Of a stretch of DNA of 64,000 nt, positions 12,301-24,300 are shown piece by piece (positions within the stretch are counted from its first letter, which is position 1; every line of letters begins with the position of its first letter). This DNA is from Tyto alba (lineage: Eukaryota > Chordata > Aves > Strigiformes > Tytonidae): NCBI RefSeq assembly GCF_018691265.1, contig NW_024881303.1, positions 8,983,777 through 9,047,776 of the forward strand, written 5' to 3'. Position numbers and translations under genes: made by a program. Under the pieces are notes generated by a model that saw nothing but the letters and a program-made list of their open reading frames with translations, made no database searches and was not told the origin of the DNA.

Positions 12301-15300
12301 ATTCTGTTATGTGTTGTTAGTGTCTGTAATAAATGTATGTTCCTTTTTTTCTTCCCCTAACAAGTCTGCCTTTTGCTCGTGATCATAAAAGGGGGATTTT
12401 TCCCCATCCCAGTCCTATCTTGAACCCCAAGCCTGGCTCTCTGTCCCTTCTCATTGCCGGAGGGGAAGGGAGAGAGGGGTGCTGCATTGTGGTTGGCTGT
12501 CAATCAGGCCTAAACCAGGACACACATCTCCTCCCTCATTCAATCTACCCTGCCTGGTCTTGGCTCACAGCTCATCTGTTCTCAGCTGCTCAGTCATAAA
12601 TAACCACTCAGCTGAACACTCACAATAGAATCCAAGTATGGTCCTAGGAGTTTATTTTGCCCTGTTTACAACCTTCCAACTTTCCATTTCAAGGTTGCTG
12701 CTATAGTGGAGGCTTGCCACTGAGATTTGAATTCTGAAGGAATTAAACTTCAGTTGACTGAAATTTGCACCTCACTCACAGGTGTGCTTTGGGGCGCTCA
12801 AGAGGAGGCTCCTCCTGTGCTTTTGGGTAGCCTCTCTTAAGCTCAGGCAATGGGGAGGAGGCAGCAGTTCTACTGATCACAGATGTGCCACAACTTGGGT
12901 CTCTTCAGAAGGGAGCAGAGCAGAGCAAGGAGCCTTGGGCTGGAAGCAAGATGACCAGTGAGCGTAGGTTGTGATGACCCATGCTGATAGACTGTCTCCT
13001 TCCTTTTCAGTTCACTTTTGCAAGCACTTAAAAAGTTTGCAAAACTTGTTTTCAAAGGCTGTATTGAAAGAGCACATGAAGATAGAGTGGTTGGTAAATT
13101 CATGTTGGCCCTATTGCATGAATCCATCACAACCCAGATACCCTCACGCGATCTCAGACATCTGCAATCACCAGTTTCGTTCAATGGATAGGATGGGTTG
13201 GCTCCCGGGGGCTTGGAGCCTGTAGGGCATGGTGGGGGTGCTGTGCACCCACTGCTGCTTGGCAAAGAGAGACTGCAGCGCTGCACGGCTGTGCACAGCC
13301 GTGACAGCATACCCAAACGAAGCCCTTTTTATTGGGCACTGCTTCATTTCTTGGGGAAGGTAAAAGGGAAGGAGGAGATACTTCAGGGCAGGGCTGCCAG
13401 ATGGCCTTGGAAGTTTTGAGGCAATTGAGGTAGGAGAATGCTGCTTTGGAGGGAAATGACTGTGACAGGGAGGCAATCATGTCTTGCTCCTGAAAAAGCT
13501 ACTTGTAGGAACTTATTTTCACAGTGTGTCCGTGAAATGAGAAGGTGGTTTTGCTCCTGGCTTTTCGGATCAGTAGCTGCAGTAAGTAAATTGAAGTGAA
13601 AATTTTATGAGTTTTTGGGTGCTGAACCTGTGACCATTTGAAGCTTTTTTTGACAAGTACTATGACTTCAGCATTTTTTGTTAAACATAAAACCAGCTAC
13701 TGCCTTTATTCATACTTGCGGGTGCACCACGGCCCACTGCACCACTTCCCTGGTGCCCGGTGGCCATCCATCACAGGGTGAAGGACCAAATCTCACAATG
13801 TCTTCATGGCGGGTCAAGACTTAGGCAGTAAGTAAACTACACAGCCGTGCACTGAGTAGGAGGAGAAAATGTACATTGCATAGCTGTGTGTTCGAATCCA
13901 ATCCCCCATTCTGGGCTCTGAGTGTTTCTATTAAACAAGCACTTTATGATCCTGTGGTTAAAGAGTATAAATTAACCTGTATCCACAAAGGAGTCTGAGA
14001 TACATAGCCAATTTTGGTTCTGTAGTTCCTGATGTCTCCATGACTGACCCTCCAACACAAGTAATATTTTATCTTTTCTGTAGTGCAGTGTATGGTAGTG
14101 TGATATCAATGTGAAACCAAACTAGTCTCAAGTCAATGTATCAATACAAAGCATTCCTCCTGATAGCTTATTTCACTTTTTTAAACCAGTATCTATCCTG
14201 GGACAGGTGGGCAAATTAGGTGAGCTCTCCATTTAGTCCTTGAAGTGATTCTCTTAGTTCATGGTAACAAGTTCAGATTTGCCATATGGCTGCACTTCCA
14301 GGACTTAACGCTTTCGTTAGATGCCTGTGCTCAGTTTGCATTGTGACAGAAGCTTTGCCGCATTTGTTGCAGCTGGAGAGTGGCTTGGTGCAAACTTGGA
14401 AAAGTCTCAAAATGTTAATTCACGTGGGATAAAATAACCATCAAGACATTAGCATGCCTGGAAAGTAGAACAAATGAATTTCTGTTCAGCTTGGAAGATA
14501 CTCTTACCAGGGGAGGTCCTCATGCTGAAGTCTCTGTTGATAGAGGGGGGAAGCAAACATACTAACAAGCAGAAAGGGAGCGTTGTGCTGACTGTAAAAA
14601 TGGACGCAGAAAATCTCTTGCTTTTGTTCGCTAGTCACCAGCCTTGTAGCAGCACTCTGCCAGAAAGAAACCACTGCGTGCTTGCACATGCACCCAAGGG
14701 AAGGCCTGAAATCATGGGAGGAGTGCACAGGCTGCACACAGGTGGTAGACAGCCAAAATCCCATGGAGTGGGATTTACATCCATTGCTGGTATGCTCTGG
14801 AGTAGCACTCTCCAGCCATGCGTTATCTGGCAAGAATTGCCAAGGAGCTGTGTTGTGAACAGCCATGTTCCTCCATGTCCTTCCCTGGCCCATCCACCAC
14901 TGACACTAACTCCATCCATGCTTTGCCTCCCAGCCCTGTGGGTAGGGGTATCATTTGCCTCCAGCGCTGCTGTTTGCATAGTGCATGCTGGCAGACTGGA
15001 GGGGCATCCCGTGTCACCCGAGGGTTTCTGTGCTTCCTGGGGCTATGCAAAGCCTTTGGATGGTGCTTCAGCATTCATTAAAGCCACTGTCTTCATCAGG
15101 GGCTGCCTCTGGCAGTTTTGAGTCTGCAGACCAGTCTCTACAGTAACAAACATTGCATTTCTGTACCTCTGGGCATCCTGCAGCTCTTCCCACTGCCGCT
15201 AAGCTGTGGAAGGGGGAGGCTGTTTCTCAGCTGCTCTAGCTGTGGGGACACTGATGTATGTTGTTATTTGGTGGGTCTGATCTGTGTTTTCAGCCTTGTG

Positions 15301-18300
15301 GAGAAAGGCGTATTTTTTGTGTAGGTAGCAGGAATGGGTTCAAATGACTGTGGCCTTTAAAGTGGGCATGAAAATACAGGGAAGCTAGTAAGGCCAAATG
15401 TGACTTCTCATTCTTTTAAATGTGAATCCTGGGCAAGTAGGTATTTTCCCTGTGTTCACAAGCGACCAGCCCTCCAGGAAGCTTAAACTCCCACTACCAA
15501 AGTCAGCCCTTCCTTCCCACGTTGAATTTAGGAGATTCAAGGTGTTTTCAGCTGGTTTCCTACGTACCCCAGCTGAAATTCCCAAACAACCCAAAACTGC
15601 TCAGGTTGCAGTAAAACGGGATAGAGTTGAAGCTCTCCAGTGACCCCACCTTGTGCTGTGCCGGGGCTCCAGGGAGGTTTTACTGGGGAGCTCCAGTGAG
15701 CCGCTGCTCTGCGCTTCCCCTTCCTCCCTGCACCCTCACTTGCGTCTGCTCTGGGGAGCAAGCAAGTTCACAGCGCCTCTCAGCTGGTCTCTCTATTTTC
15801 CACCACATTGCTTAGCCTTTGGCAGGGCAGACCATCGGGCACCATGTGTTGGTGTGCTGTCCTACCCCGTGGCAGCTGCGGCCAGGCAGCCCCCAGTCAG
15901 TGTGGGTGCACTCCCAAGTTCAAAGGTCTATTTAAGTTGCTGCAGACCAATATTGCATGGCAAGGGAAGCAAAATGTGCTGCAAGGAGGCCCCTGCATAA
16001 ACAATACGGCCATGTTCAATGGAATCATACTGGTTTGTGGCAATACCACTGTAGAATCTCATTTTTGTATTTATTTTGGTGAAAAAAAAAAAAAAATACG
16101 GACAGTTGAAATCTTACTCGCAAAGTGCCTGCTTTGTTTTCATGTTGTCTGAGCTCCCTGTCCTTTAGGAATTACGCTTCTCCTCAGTGCAAAAGCTGTG
16201 ACAGAAGTCATTATCATATCAGGCAGGACGGTTGGGCTGATTTTGGTTATGCAGTGTGTGCTGGGAGCAGGGGGAGCTGGTGGTGCAAGGGGAGTCATTG
16301 ATTCTGCACCCTGTCGGCATTCCCAGTGTGTGTCTGCCTGTCAAGCTGGGAGAGTTATTTCCCCATTTTCCCAGACCTACCGTTTCAAAGGCATTTCTGA
16401 ACCTCCCCAGACCATAATCAGGTTAAACTGTCGAGGTGACTGAGCATTATTTACCTGTGCAAATGTCTGAAGCCCTCTCGGTGTGCAATGTCTTCCCAGG
16501 CACTTCTTATCCTGCTATGTATTGAATGTGAGTGATTGGCAAGCCAGTACAGGTCTGCAGAAGATTACCTGAATACTGAAAAAACTGATTTAAAAATAAT
16601 TCCTTGCATTTTTGGTGGGATTATCATAACCTCTTTATTTTTTTTTCCTGATATTAGCTGGGTGGGGAGTGACTTTTAATCCAAGGTTCTTCAACTTCCG
16701 CCTTTTTTCCCACCCCGTGATCTCTGGCAGTCATAACACACAGAAATCATGACGGTGTATTTTTCCACAAACGAAATTATATCATAAATGAAGATTAGGG
16801 GTTATTTTGTCCTCCGGTGTAACAGGCTACTTGCACTGAAGGCCTTCTGCCTGCACTGGGAGGTTAAAGAGAGGACAGGTTAGTGTGGGGGGGATTTAAC
16901 ATGTACTTAAATACCTGGGATCCGATGGTAAAGGCGAGAAAGAAGAACGCAGGGGAAGTAAGGATACATCAGTGTGCGTGGTGCCTGTGCGTGGATGTAC
17001 GTTTTCTCGCTTTTTTGGGTTTGTTTCAAACTGACTCTGCTGCAAATCATCTGGGTCTGAGGCTCCAATCCTTCTTTTGCACAAGAAATGAGCACAGCAT
17101 CTACCTTTTTGGGTGCCGAAGCCTCCAGCCTGCAACCTTTTTGTTGCCAGCGGCAGGCAGCCGCCCGGCGTGCGCTAATTCTCTTGTGTCAGAATAAAGC
17201 TCTCCTGGTTTTGTTCTGAGGAGGGATGCGGCCGTTTGCCAGGTAAAATACCAACCAAAACGTAGGGGTTAAAACTGGGGAGAGCTACAGTGTCTCCCCA
17301 GCTCCGAGGGTCGGGGAGGAGGATGGGCAAGCCTTCCCCCCCCCCCACGCGGGATGCTAAAGCAGTGAATAAATAGGGCATCTGTGGAGGAGGGGTTTCC
17401 TCTTCCATGCCTGCCGTGGTTGCACAGACGATCCCCTTGCAGCTTGGGATTTGCAAGCTGAGGAATGGTTTTTTCTTGCGAACCGTAAGTGCCATGTTGG
17501 TAAGCGGCTGCAGGGTTGGTCGGGGTGGGTGTTGTTCGAGCAGGCATCGCTGGTGCAGCGGGACCGGGCGGCCTTGGGCGGCGGGCGGGGGGGCAGGGCA
17601 CCGATGCGCCAGCGGCTCCCCGCAATTCGCCGTGGACAAGTGGATGAGTGGGAGATGCGAGGCGTTAGCGGGAGGAGCAGCGCCCAGGGGCCTCTCGCTT
17701 AGAATCAGCTGTGTTTGGGGGTTCCACACCCAAGACGGTGGGGATTGTGACAACAACCTTTTGGAATGGCCGCGAGAAAAGCCTCCTCCGGCACTCCCAC
17801 TGTTTGCTCTGCTCACTGTGCTGACACAGCCCACAAACGCGGGGGCTTCCTCGCGTTGTACCAGGGCCAGGAGCTGTACGGAGAAACATCCTTGCGTTTT
17901 CTACAAAGGCCTAAAATTTGCCATTGACATCACCTCTTCAAATCGGGTCTTTTGTCCCTCACACGGTTAAGCTCGACCTGCAACTTACGGAACAAAGGTT
18001 TCCTGCCTTGTGCATCTCATTTGCCTTATGGCTTGTAAACAATCCTGTCAGCTGGCAGGGCAATTTCAGCTCCTCTTCGGTTAAAAAGAAATGTATGTAG
18101 TTATCTTTTTCTGATGGCATTTGTGCTTGTGAAAGAGAATTTGGAAGATATATAAGGATGTTTTTCATTTCTACAGACACTAAAATCTGAATGTTATTTA
18201 TTACCTTATTTGAGCTTCCATGTGCATTTTCCTGTAGCGTTTTGACAGCTAATGCAATGCAATTGGCAGGCATTTTGCAATTCTTTATGTTTGTGTGAAT

Positions 18301-21300
18301 ACATTTCAGTCAACCTGGAAGTGCCTTCTACTGCTAGATTCTTCCTGAGTAGTTACTACGATATATTCTGTGCATTAATGGTTCAGCCTGAAACAGCTTA
18401 CTTCATTTCTCTTGTAACTCAATGCTGGCAACTTCACTGAGGGTATTAAGACCCAAATCCAATCTCGAGTCAGGACAGTTAGTCCTTCTGTTCACTTTTG
18501 CAGTCAGCTTTTAGTTATAATCTCCCAGCTTTGACCTTTTTCTGCCACTTCTATTTTGGTATAAAGATTAAGACATTTCGAAACTGGCTTTGTTTGGCTT
18601 ATCCCAGGCATCTTATACCTTTCTCTAAGTGCTGTTTTGAATCAGGTTATCTTTTAAGCTGGACCCATCGCAAAATATAAGAGATGTTTGAGTTTGTTGG
18701 GGTTTTTTAGATCAGTGGTGATTTTTGCTGGATTTTAAAAATTATTACTATTTTCTTATTCTGGGGGCGTGTTGAAAGGTGGCAGGTGAGTTCTCATTGG
18801 GAAGCGAGCTATGGATAGGTAGGCCTTTGTTCAGTAAACGGTAGGCTTTGCCTGTTTGACCAAATAACTTGAGAATTACACTTTGTAGAGGAAGAATTCA
18901 GTCAGCAGTGGTGGCAGCCTCTCCTACCTTTTGGGTAACTGGGGGGAGTTTGTTTCCTCTGCTGCATTTTTGATGTTAATTCGCTGCAATCGGTCACCTG
19001 GAGGTGGGGGGAGCTTTTGCCCCCAGGCTCAGTGGCTTGCACTGTGCACCCCCACCCCGCTCCCAGGACGCCTGTCTTTCTGGACAAATAGTCCCTCCAG
19101 GATGCATTTCAAAAGAGTTCATGAGGTTTTATTCATGCAAAGAGCAGATAATTTGCAAGAATGCTTGCCATGTGCAGAAATGCATCTGAGAAGGGTTGTT
19201 GCAAATGTTAAGACTTTTATGGTTGTAATTAGTCTGGTTTAGGTTTTCCTTTGAGCTGTAGCCAGAGAAATGACAGTTCCCTGAGACTTCTGTTCAAGCT
19301 GAGGGTGCTCAGGGAGAATGCTCAAATTTTTCATCATTTCATCTGTTGCTTCAGTGTAGAACCCTACCCTGTACCTGGGGCTCTGTGTCTGCTGACTGCA
19401 ACAAGAGCAGATCAGCTGGTGTGAACATCTGGACAAAGCTGCCTTCCTATTTACACACTGAACTTCTGTTAGGTTTTTATTCTTCTCTGGCAGCTTCGGT
19501 CAAGTTTGAGATTAATGATTTGGAGCATTAAGGGTGGTTAAATGACTGACAAATGCCATCTTCTATCCAGAATACGTAGCAGATTAGTTTACTTAATTAC
19601 AATGGTGTGTCTGTAATAGCAATTGCTAGAAAATAAATACAACCTCACAGTACCAGAGCGGTGCTGTCTTTGAGACTGTTGCTTCTACAATACCAGTGGA
19701 TAAAGACCCACATATTTATCGTAATATCTGTAAATTGAATTGTAGAGTGATTTGTAAGCCAAAAATAATATGGGGGGGGCGGTGTGTGTTTAACCCCACT
19801 TGGATTCTAAAACTGTTGTTTCTTAAATTTATTGAATGTGCTGTCAGTCATAGAGTCATTTATTTATCATCTAACATCACTTGGTTTTGCTTTGGACTTT
19901 ATTGGCTATGTTCACCTACCTGTTATCCAATATGCAGTCTGAAGAAACATATCTTGCAACCTGTGAATTTTTCTGTAATTCAACCTCAGGACAGAAAGCA
20001 GGTGGATACAGAGGAGGGAGTAGAGGGAAGCAGAGGTGATACTGAGCAGCACAGTAAGCTGTGGTCTCAGCACGTCAGCTGTGGCATCAGATGGTCCCAA
20101 CATGTGCATCTCTTGCAAGTTGCCAGAGAGACATTTCCAAAGAACTAGTGGGGAACATCATAGAATATGCAGAGAATAAATTGCCACTGGATACAGTTAG
20201 GGACAGTGCAGCCATCGAGCCTTGCTTTGCTCCCAACTGGCCTGAAGTCATGCAGAGTTAGCGGTGAAACAGCGTAGCTGTTTGGCTCAGATTCTTCTTT
20301 GGGCCTGGCTCTTCTAGGGGTTCTTCCCTTTGGTGCTCAACACAGAGCCTGTATCATCCCATCACTCCAGGGAGGTGGGTTCCCAAGTCACCTGTCTTTG
20401 GTGGGCCACATCCCCTGGGGAGTCACAGGCCCTGCTGAGCATCATAACCAACTGGATCCAAATTGACTGGTGGGACAGAAGCAGGGGATAGAGTGGATGA
20501 AGATTTAGATCTCCTGGGTAAATTACTGCCAGCCCATAACAGCACAAGAAGATGCCGTGCAGTTCCCAGAGTATGGCATGTTCATCGAGTACCATTTAAT
20601 AGAAGCAAAACCAGGAGCAGGAAGATTTATATAGCAGCTGATGGCTTGGGAACCAGATGCCTTTTGCATACAGGGTTGAACTTAGGAGCAGAGCCCTGGA
20701 AATAAGTTGTTAAGGAAAGCGAGAGCAGCTAAATGCTTTTGTCATCTGCTGGCTTCCTCTCTGCCAGCTGCAGCAGTGGGAAGCACCATCAGTGTAAATG
20801 GGCAGAGGCAGCTGCTTTGCACTTTACACCACTATTGGTGGCTTTATGGGTGCAGGGCAGGAACAAGGTGGACCATGGACTTGGGCCAAATCCTTCAGGC
20901 TGGCTTGCAGGGTTGCATCTACCAGACAAGACTAATTTTATGTTTTGAAAGAGTGCAGAGTTGCTAAATATCTGCCAGGAGGCTTAGTGTAGGACTGTGC
21001 TCTTCTTGCTCTCCATGTAAAACAGCTGAAAGTAGTACCTGGTCCTTTTGGGGGCAAGAGGTAGGGGAAGGTGCTTCCCATGCTGCTAATCCAAATGAGA
21101 CCCCAAATTTGCTGTACCTTCACAGTAACCAATGCAGCTGAACAAATCCAGTAGGATCATCCCCAACATCTCCTCTGTAAATGCTTTACCTTAAATCAGG
21201 TGTGTAGCGGACATAGGTATCCTCTTTGATTAATTTAAGGTTGCTAATAAGATCGGTTGTTGCTTACAGAGTGACATATTCGTTATTGATTAGCTGTCCT

Positions 21301-24300
21301 GCCTATCTTCTGTCATTGTGTCATGCTGCAGCAGGCAACTGCAAAAGCCAATCCGTTACAGGCAGTTTGGACCCCTCTCCTCTAAAACTTGCTAGGATAG
21401 TTTGGCAGCAGGCAGGACAGTGGGCCCAGAAACTCTTCATTTCTCTTGCAAGGAGGGGCAGGTCCTGTGCACGAAGCCAGGTACCCTGTCAGCACACTTC
21501 TGTCTTTGTGTCACATGTCTCTGCCTGCACTAGATGAGATCACATCCCACCCTGCCCTGGTCCTAGCTTGCACAGTGCTGGTGTTGCCAAGTACATTAGG
21601 GTTCATTTCGGACCCCCCAGCAGTCCCCTGCATTTTGGGACATGCAGTGATCCCCTTGGAGTAGCGGCTCTTCCAGTCCCAGCTGCTGGTTCAGTTTAGC
21701 TGGTGCCAGTTCCCAGTCATGGTGGCTAGTGAATGGGAAATGTTTTGGCATTTTCACGATGTCTGCTTTTAACTTTCTGCACTGCACTTGACTTAGATAA
21801 TGAGGATCATCTGGGTAGTTGCTAGACCAGGCAATAACTTAGGGTTTCATTCAGAAATTTGCATTTTATAAATCACATGCAAGGTCTAAAAATCTATCCC
21901 AAGGCACAGGGACAGAACGAGACATCAGAGGGATGCCAGCAGCCAGGAGGACAGCATGGGAAAGCAATGCTGGCTAAGACATGGGATCTGTCCTAGGACA
22001 GGGTGGGAATGATTTCACCTGACTCGCATCTGCAGTGTTGATGTTTGTAGTAGTGCAGGGTAGATCGTTGCATTTAGTGGAGAGAAATATGTGCTTTTTG
22101 GTACAGTTCATCTCATCTTGTGATCTGGATGTTTAAGTCTGATGGAAATCATGATCTAGATTTTTTTTTTTTTTTCTTCATTAACTACCAAGGTCTACAT
22201 GGCAAGCTCCAATATCAGTCTGAAGTCAGAAGAGATAATTGTCACCCTGGTGTTGGGCTTTTTAGTAATTTTTGTTGGGAATTGCAATAAATGAGAATTT
22301 CAGGGAAAGATCTGGGAGCAGAGTGGTGGTTTAACAGATACTCCTCCAACACATGGGGACAAATTTGCCAAAAAGTACAAACATGCTACTTGGATAATTT
22401 GAGGGGCTGGTAGGGGGCTCTGACATGACTATATTGTGTAAAGGCTGAAAATAAAGAAAAGTTTGTCTGCAGTTAGAGAGCTATGCTACAAACAGCTGTA
22501 AGAAAAGTAAATGGTCTTGATGGTTCATTTGTTTGTCTGCTGCACAGTTCTCTTTAGCCATTGGATATTCTCCCTCTTCAGGCAGGACTGGTTGGGTTTT
22601 TTTCATTTTCACCCACCAGGACAGTCGGGCACATCTCCGCACATTTCAGTGCATTGTTTAGAAGAGCTTTTATTGTCGCAGCACTGTAAATTCTATGGTG
22701 GCCGTTGTTCAGGCTTTCTCCTCTCTTGTCAGCATCCATTTGCCCAGCATTTTGGACTTGTGGTTTGGGCAAATTCTACCTCCATTGGCAGAGCAGTACC
22801 TTCGTGATTAGGGTGGGTCTGTTGGTTGCTGAAGAAGACGCTGAACATAAATCACAGTAGGAAAATCAGACCATAGATACCCATTTTAGTTTAACTGTGA
22901 CATATTACAGTACTCACTCCCACATAGACAAATGTCCAAGAACTGACTGAAGATCTCACTAGCAGATGAAAATAGGGCTACCAAATTTCAGTCTGCTCAT
23001 ATAGTTTCATTAAAGACTTCACAGAAGACCTTCCTGCAGCTGTAGAGCAGAAGCCTGCTGAGCCAATTTAGGTAGGTTTTGACTAAAACATGGCTCTGAT
23101 TTACGGGCAACAGCTTGGTGCGACAGTAAGTGCTTCACAAAGCCATGCCTGTCATCGCCTTCTGCTAACATAATTTCCACTGATTGCAGATCTTTGTAAC
23201 AAAATGTTCTTCCTGGTTTGCTTAGGGTGAAGAAACTGAAGGAAACATTTGCTTTTATACAACTATTGGACAAAAACATGAGTAACCTTCGCACCTGGTT
23301 GGCCCGGATTGAGTCTGAGCTTTCCAAGCCTGTTGTTTATGACATCTGTGATGACCAAGAAATCCAGAAGAGACTGGCAGAACAGCAGGTGGGAAATAGC
23401 AGCAGCCAGAGTAAATGAGCTAAAATGCTGCTGATTACAATTGGTCCTGGTTTAAAATCACCTGTTTCTTTTCTTTAGCAAGGCCTTCTAACTCTGCTTT
23501 TCATGGCATTTTTCTGCCAAGATGCATTACATGGAAAATTTTTATTTGCTTGCTGTAATTTCAGTATTTCTCCCTTCCCCCCTCCACCCAAGGAAAACAT
23601 GCAAAATACAAAATAAAGCATTTTTACATTTGATAGTTTGCTCAGTTAAGTACACCAGACTTCCAGACTTCAGAAGGGCTAGGACAGGCACAGACAGTGG
23701 ACAAAATCCCTGAGGATGACTTAGGCTGACAAGGCATGAATGCCGGGTCTTCTGCAAACTGGCTGTGGCAGATCTAAGTGCTGTGATTTGGTATTTTGCC
23801 CTCACTAGCTCAGTTCTCTTCCTCTCCTTGAAGACAGCAGAGCAAGCTTGGCAGAGAAGGGTGTTTGAGCTTTGGAGGGTGGACTTGTGCAAACACACCT
23901 TTGAGGCCTGATCCAGTAGGCAGGCTCTGAAGGTCTTCTCAGAGTTGGGTGAGCTGGTGCGTGAATCCTGCTGAGGCACAAGTGTGAACCAACCTAGCAC
24001 TGGTGTTGATTGAGTGCGTGTAGGCATTTATTTGAGACAGGGACTTATCAGAGGGATCTTAAGGATTTATGCTAGTTTTACGTGCTGGAGATGGCAAGGA
24101 TTGGGCACAGCTGAATTTGACAGCTATCCCAGCCAAGTGGAAGTGTGAAATGAGTTGGATAGTCCTGGAGTAAATTTCTCTCTCCAGCAGCCAGGGAAGG
24201 AAAAGGAACTTTCGCAAAGCACAGACTTCATTGTTGGAGTCCACCTTTGCTTGGGCCTGTGCTGTAAGTCTGCCTGGGTTCAAAGTGCCTCCCTAGGAAG

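Larger units (their letters stand above)
9668..23225 (+). other. SYNE2: SYNE2 intron F/G (phase 2), 13.6 kb
   Basis: The largest intron of the window. It holds a solo LTR (11451-12522) and a CpG-rich patch (about 17160-17700) described separately. The longest open frames (for example 14474-15121 on + and 12870-13316 on -) have no recognisable domain. Elsewhere no gene was seen. Confidence 0.8.

Noticed and set aside
12870..13316. 148-codon open frame on the - strand
   Set aside because: Low-complexity Ser/Pro/Leu composition, and several overlapping frames are open nearby; nothing supports a gene.
13847..13900. tRNA-like A- and B-box pattern (GTTCGAATCC at about 13891)
   Set aside because: The T-stem does not pair and no cloverleaf forms. 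A worn tRNA-derived SINE is possible but not supported.
14474..15121. 215-codon open frame on the + strand in the large SYNE2 intron
   Set aside because: No domain, no similarity I recognise and no splice context; overlapping frames are open on the other strand, which points to base composition.
17175..17834. 219-codon - strand open frame over the CpG-rich patch
   Set aside because: High GC content removes stops from several frames at once; Pro/Ala-rich translation without a known domain.
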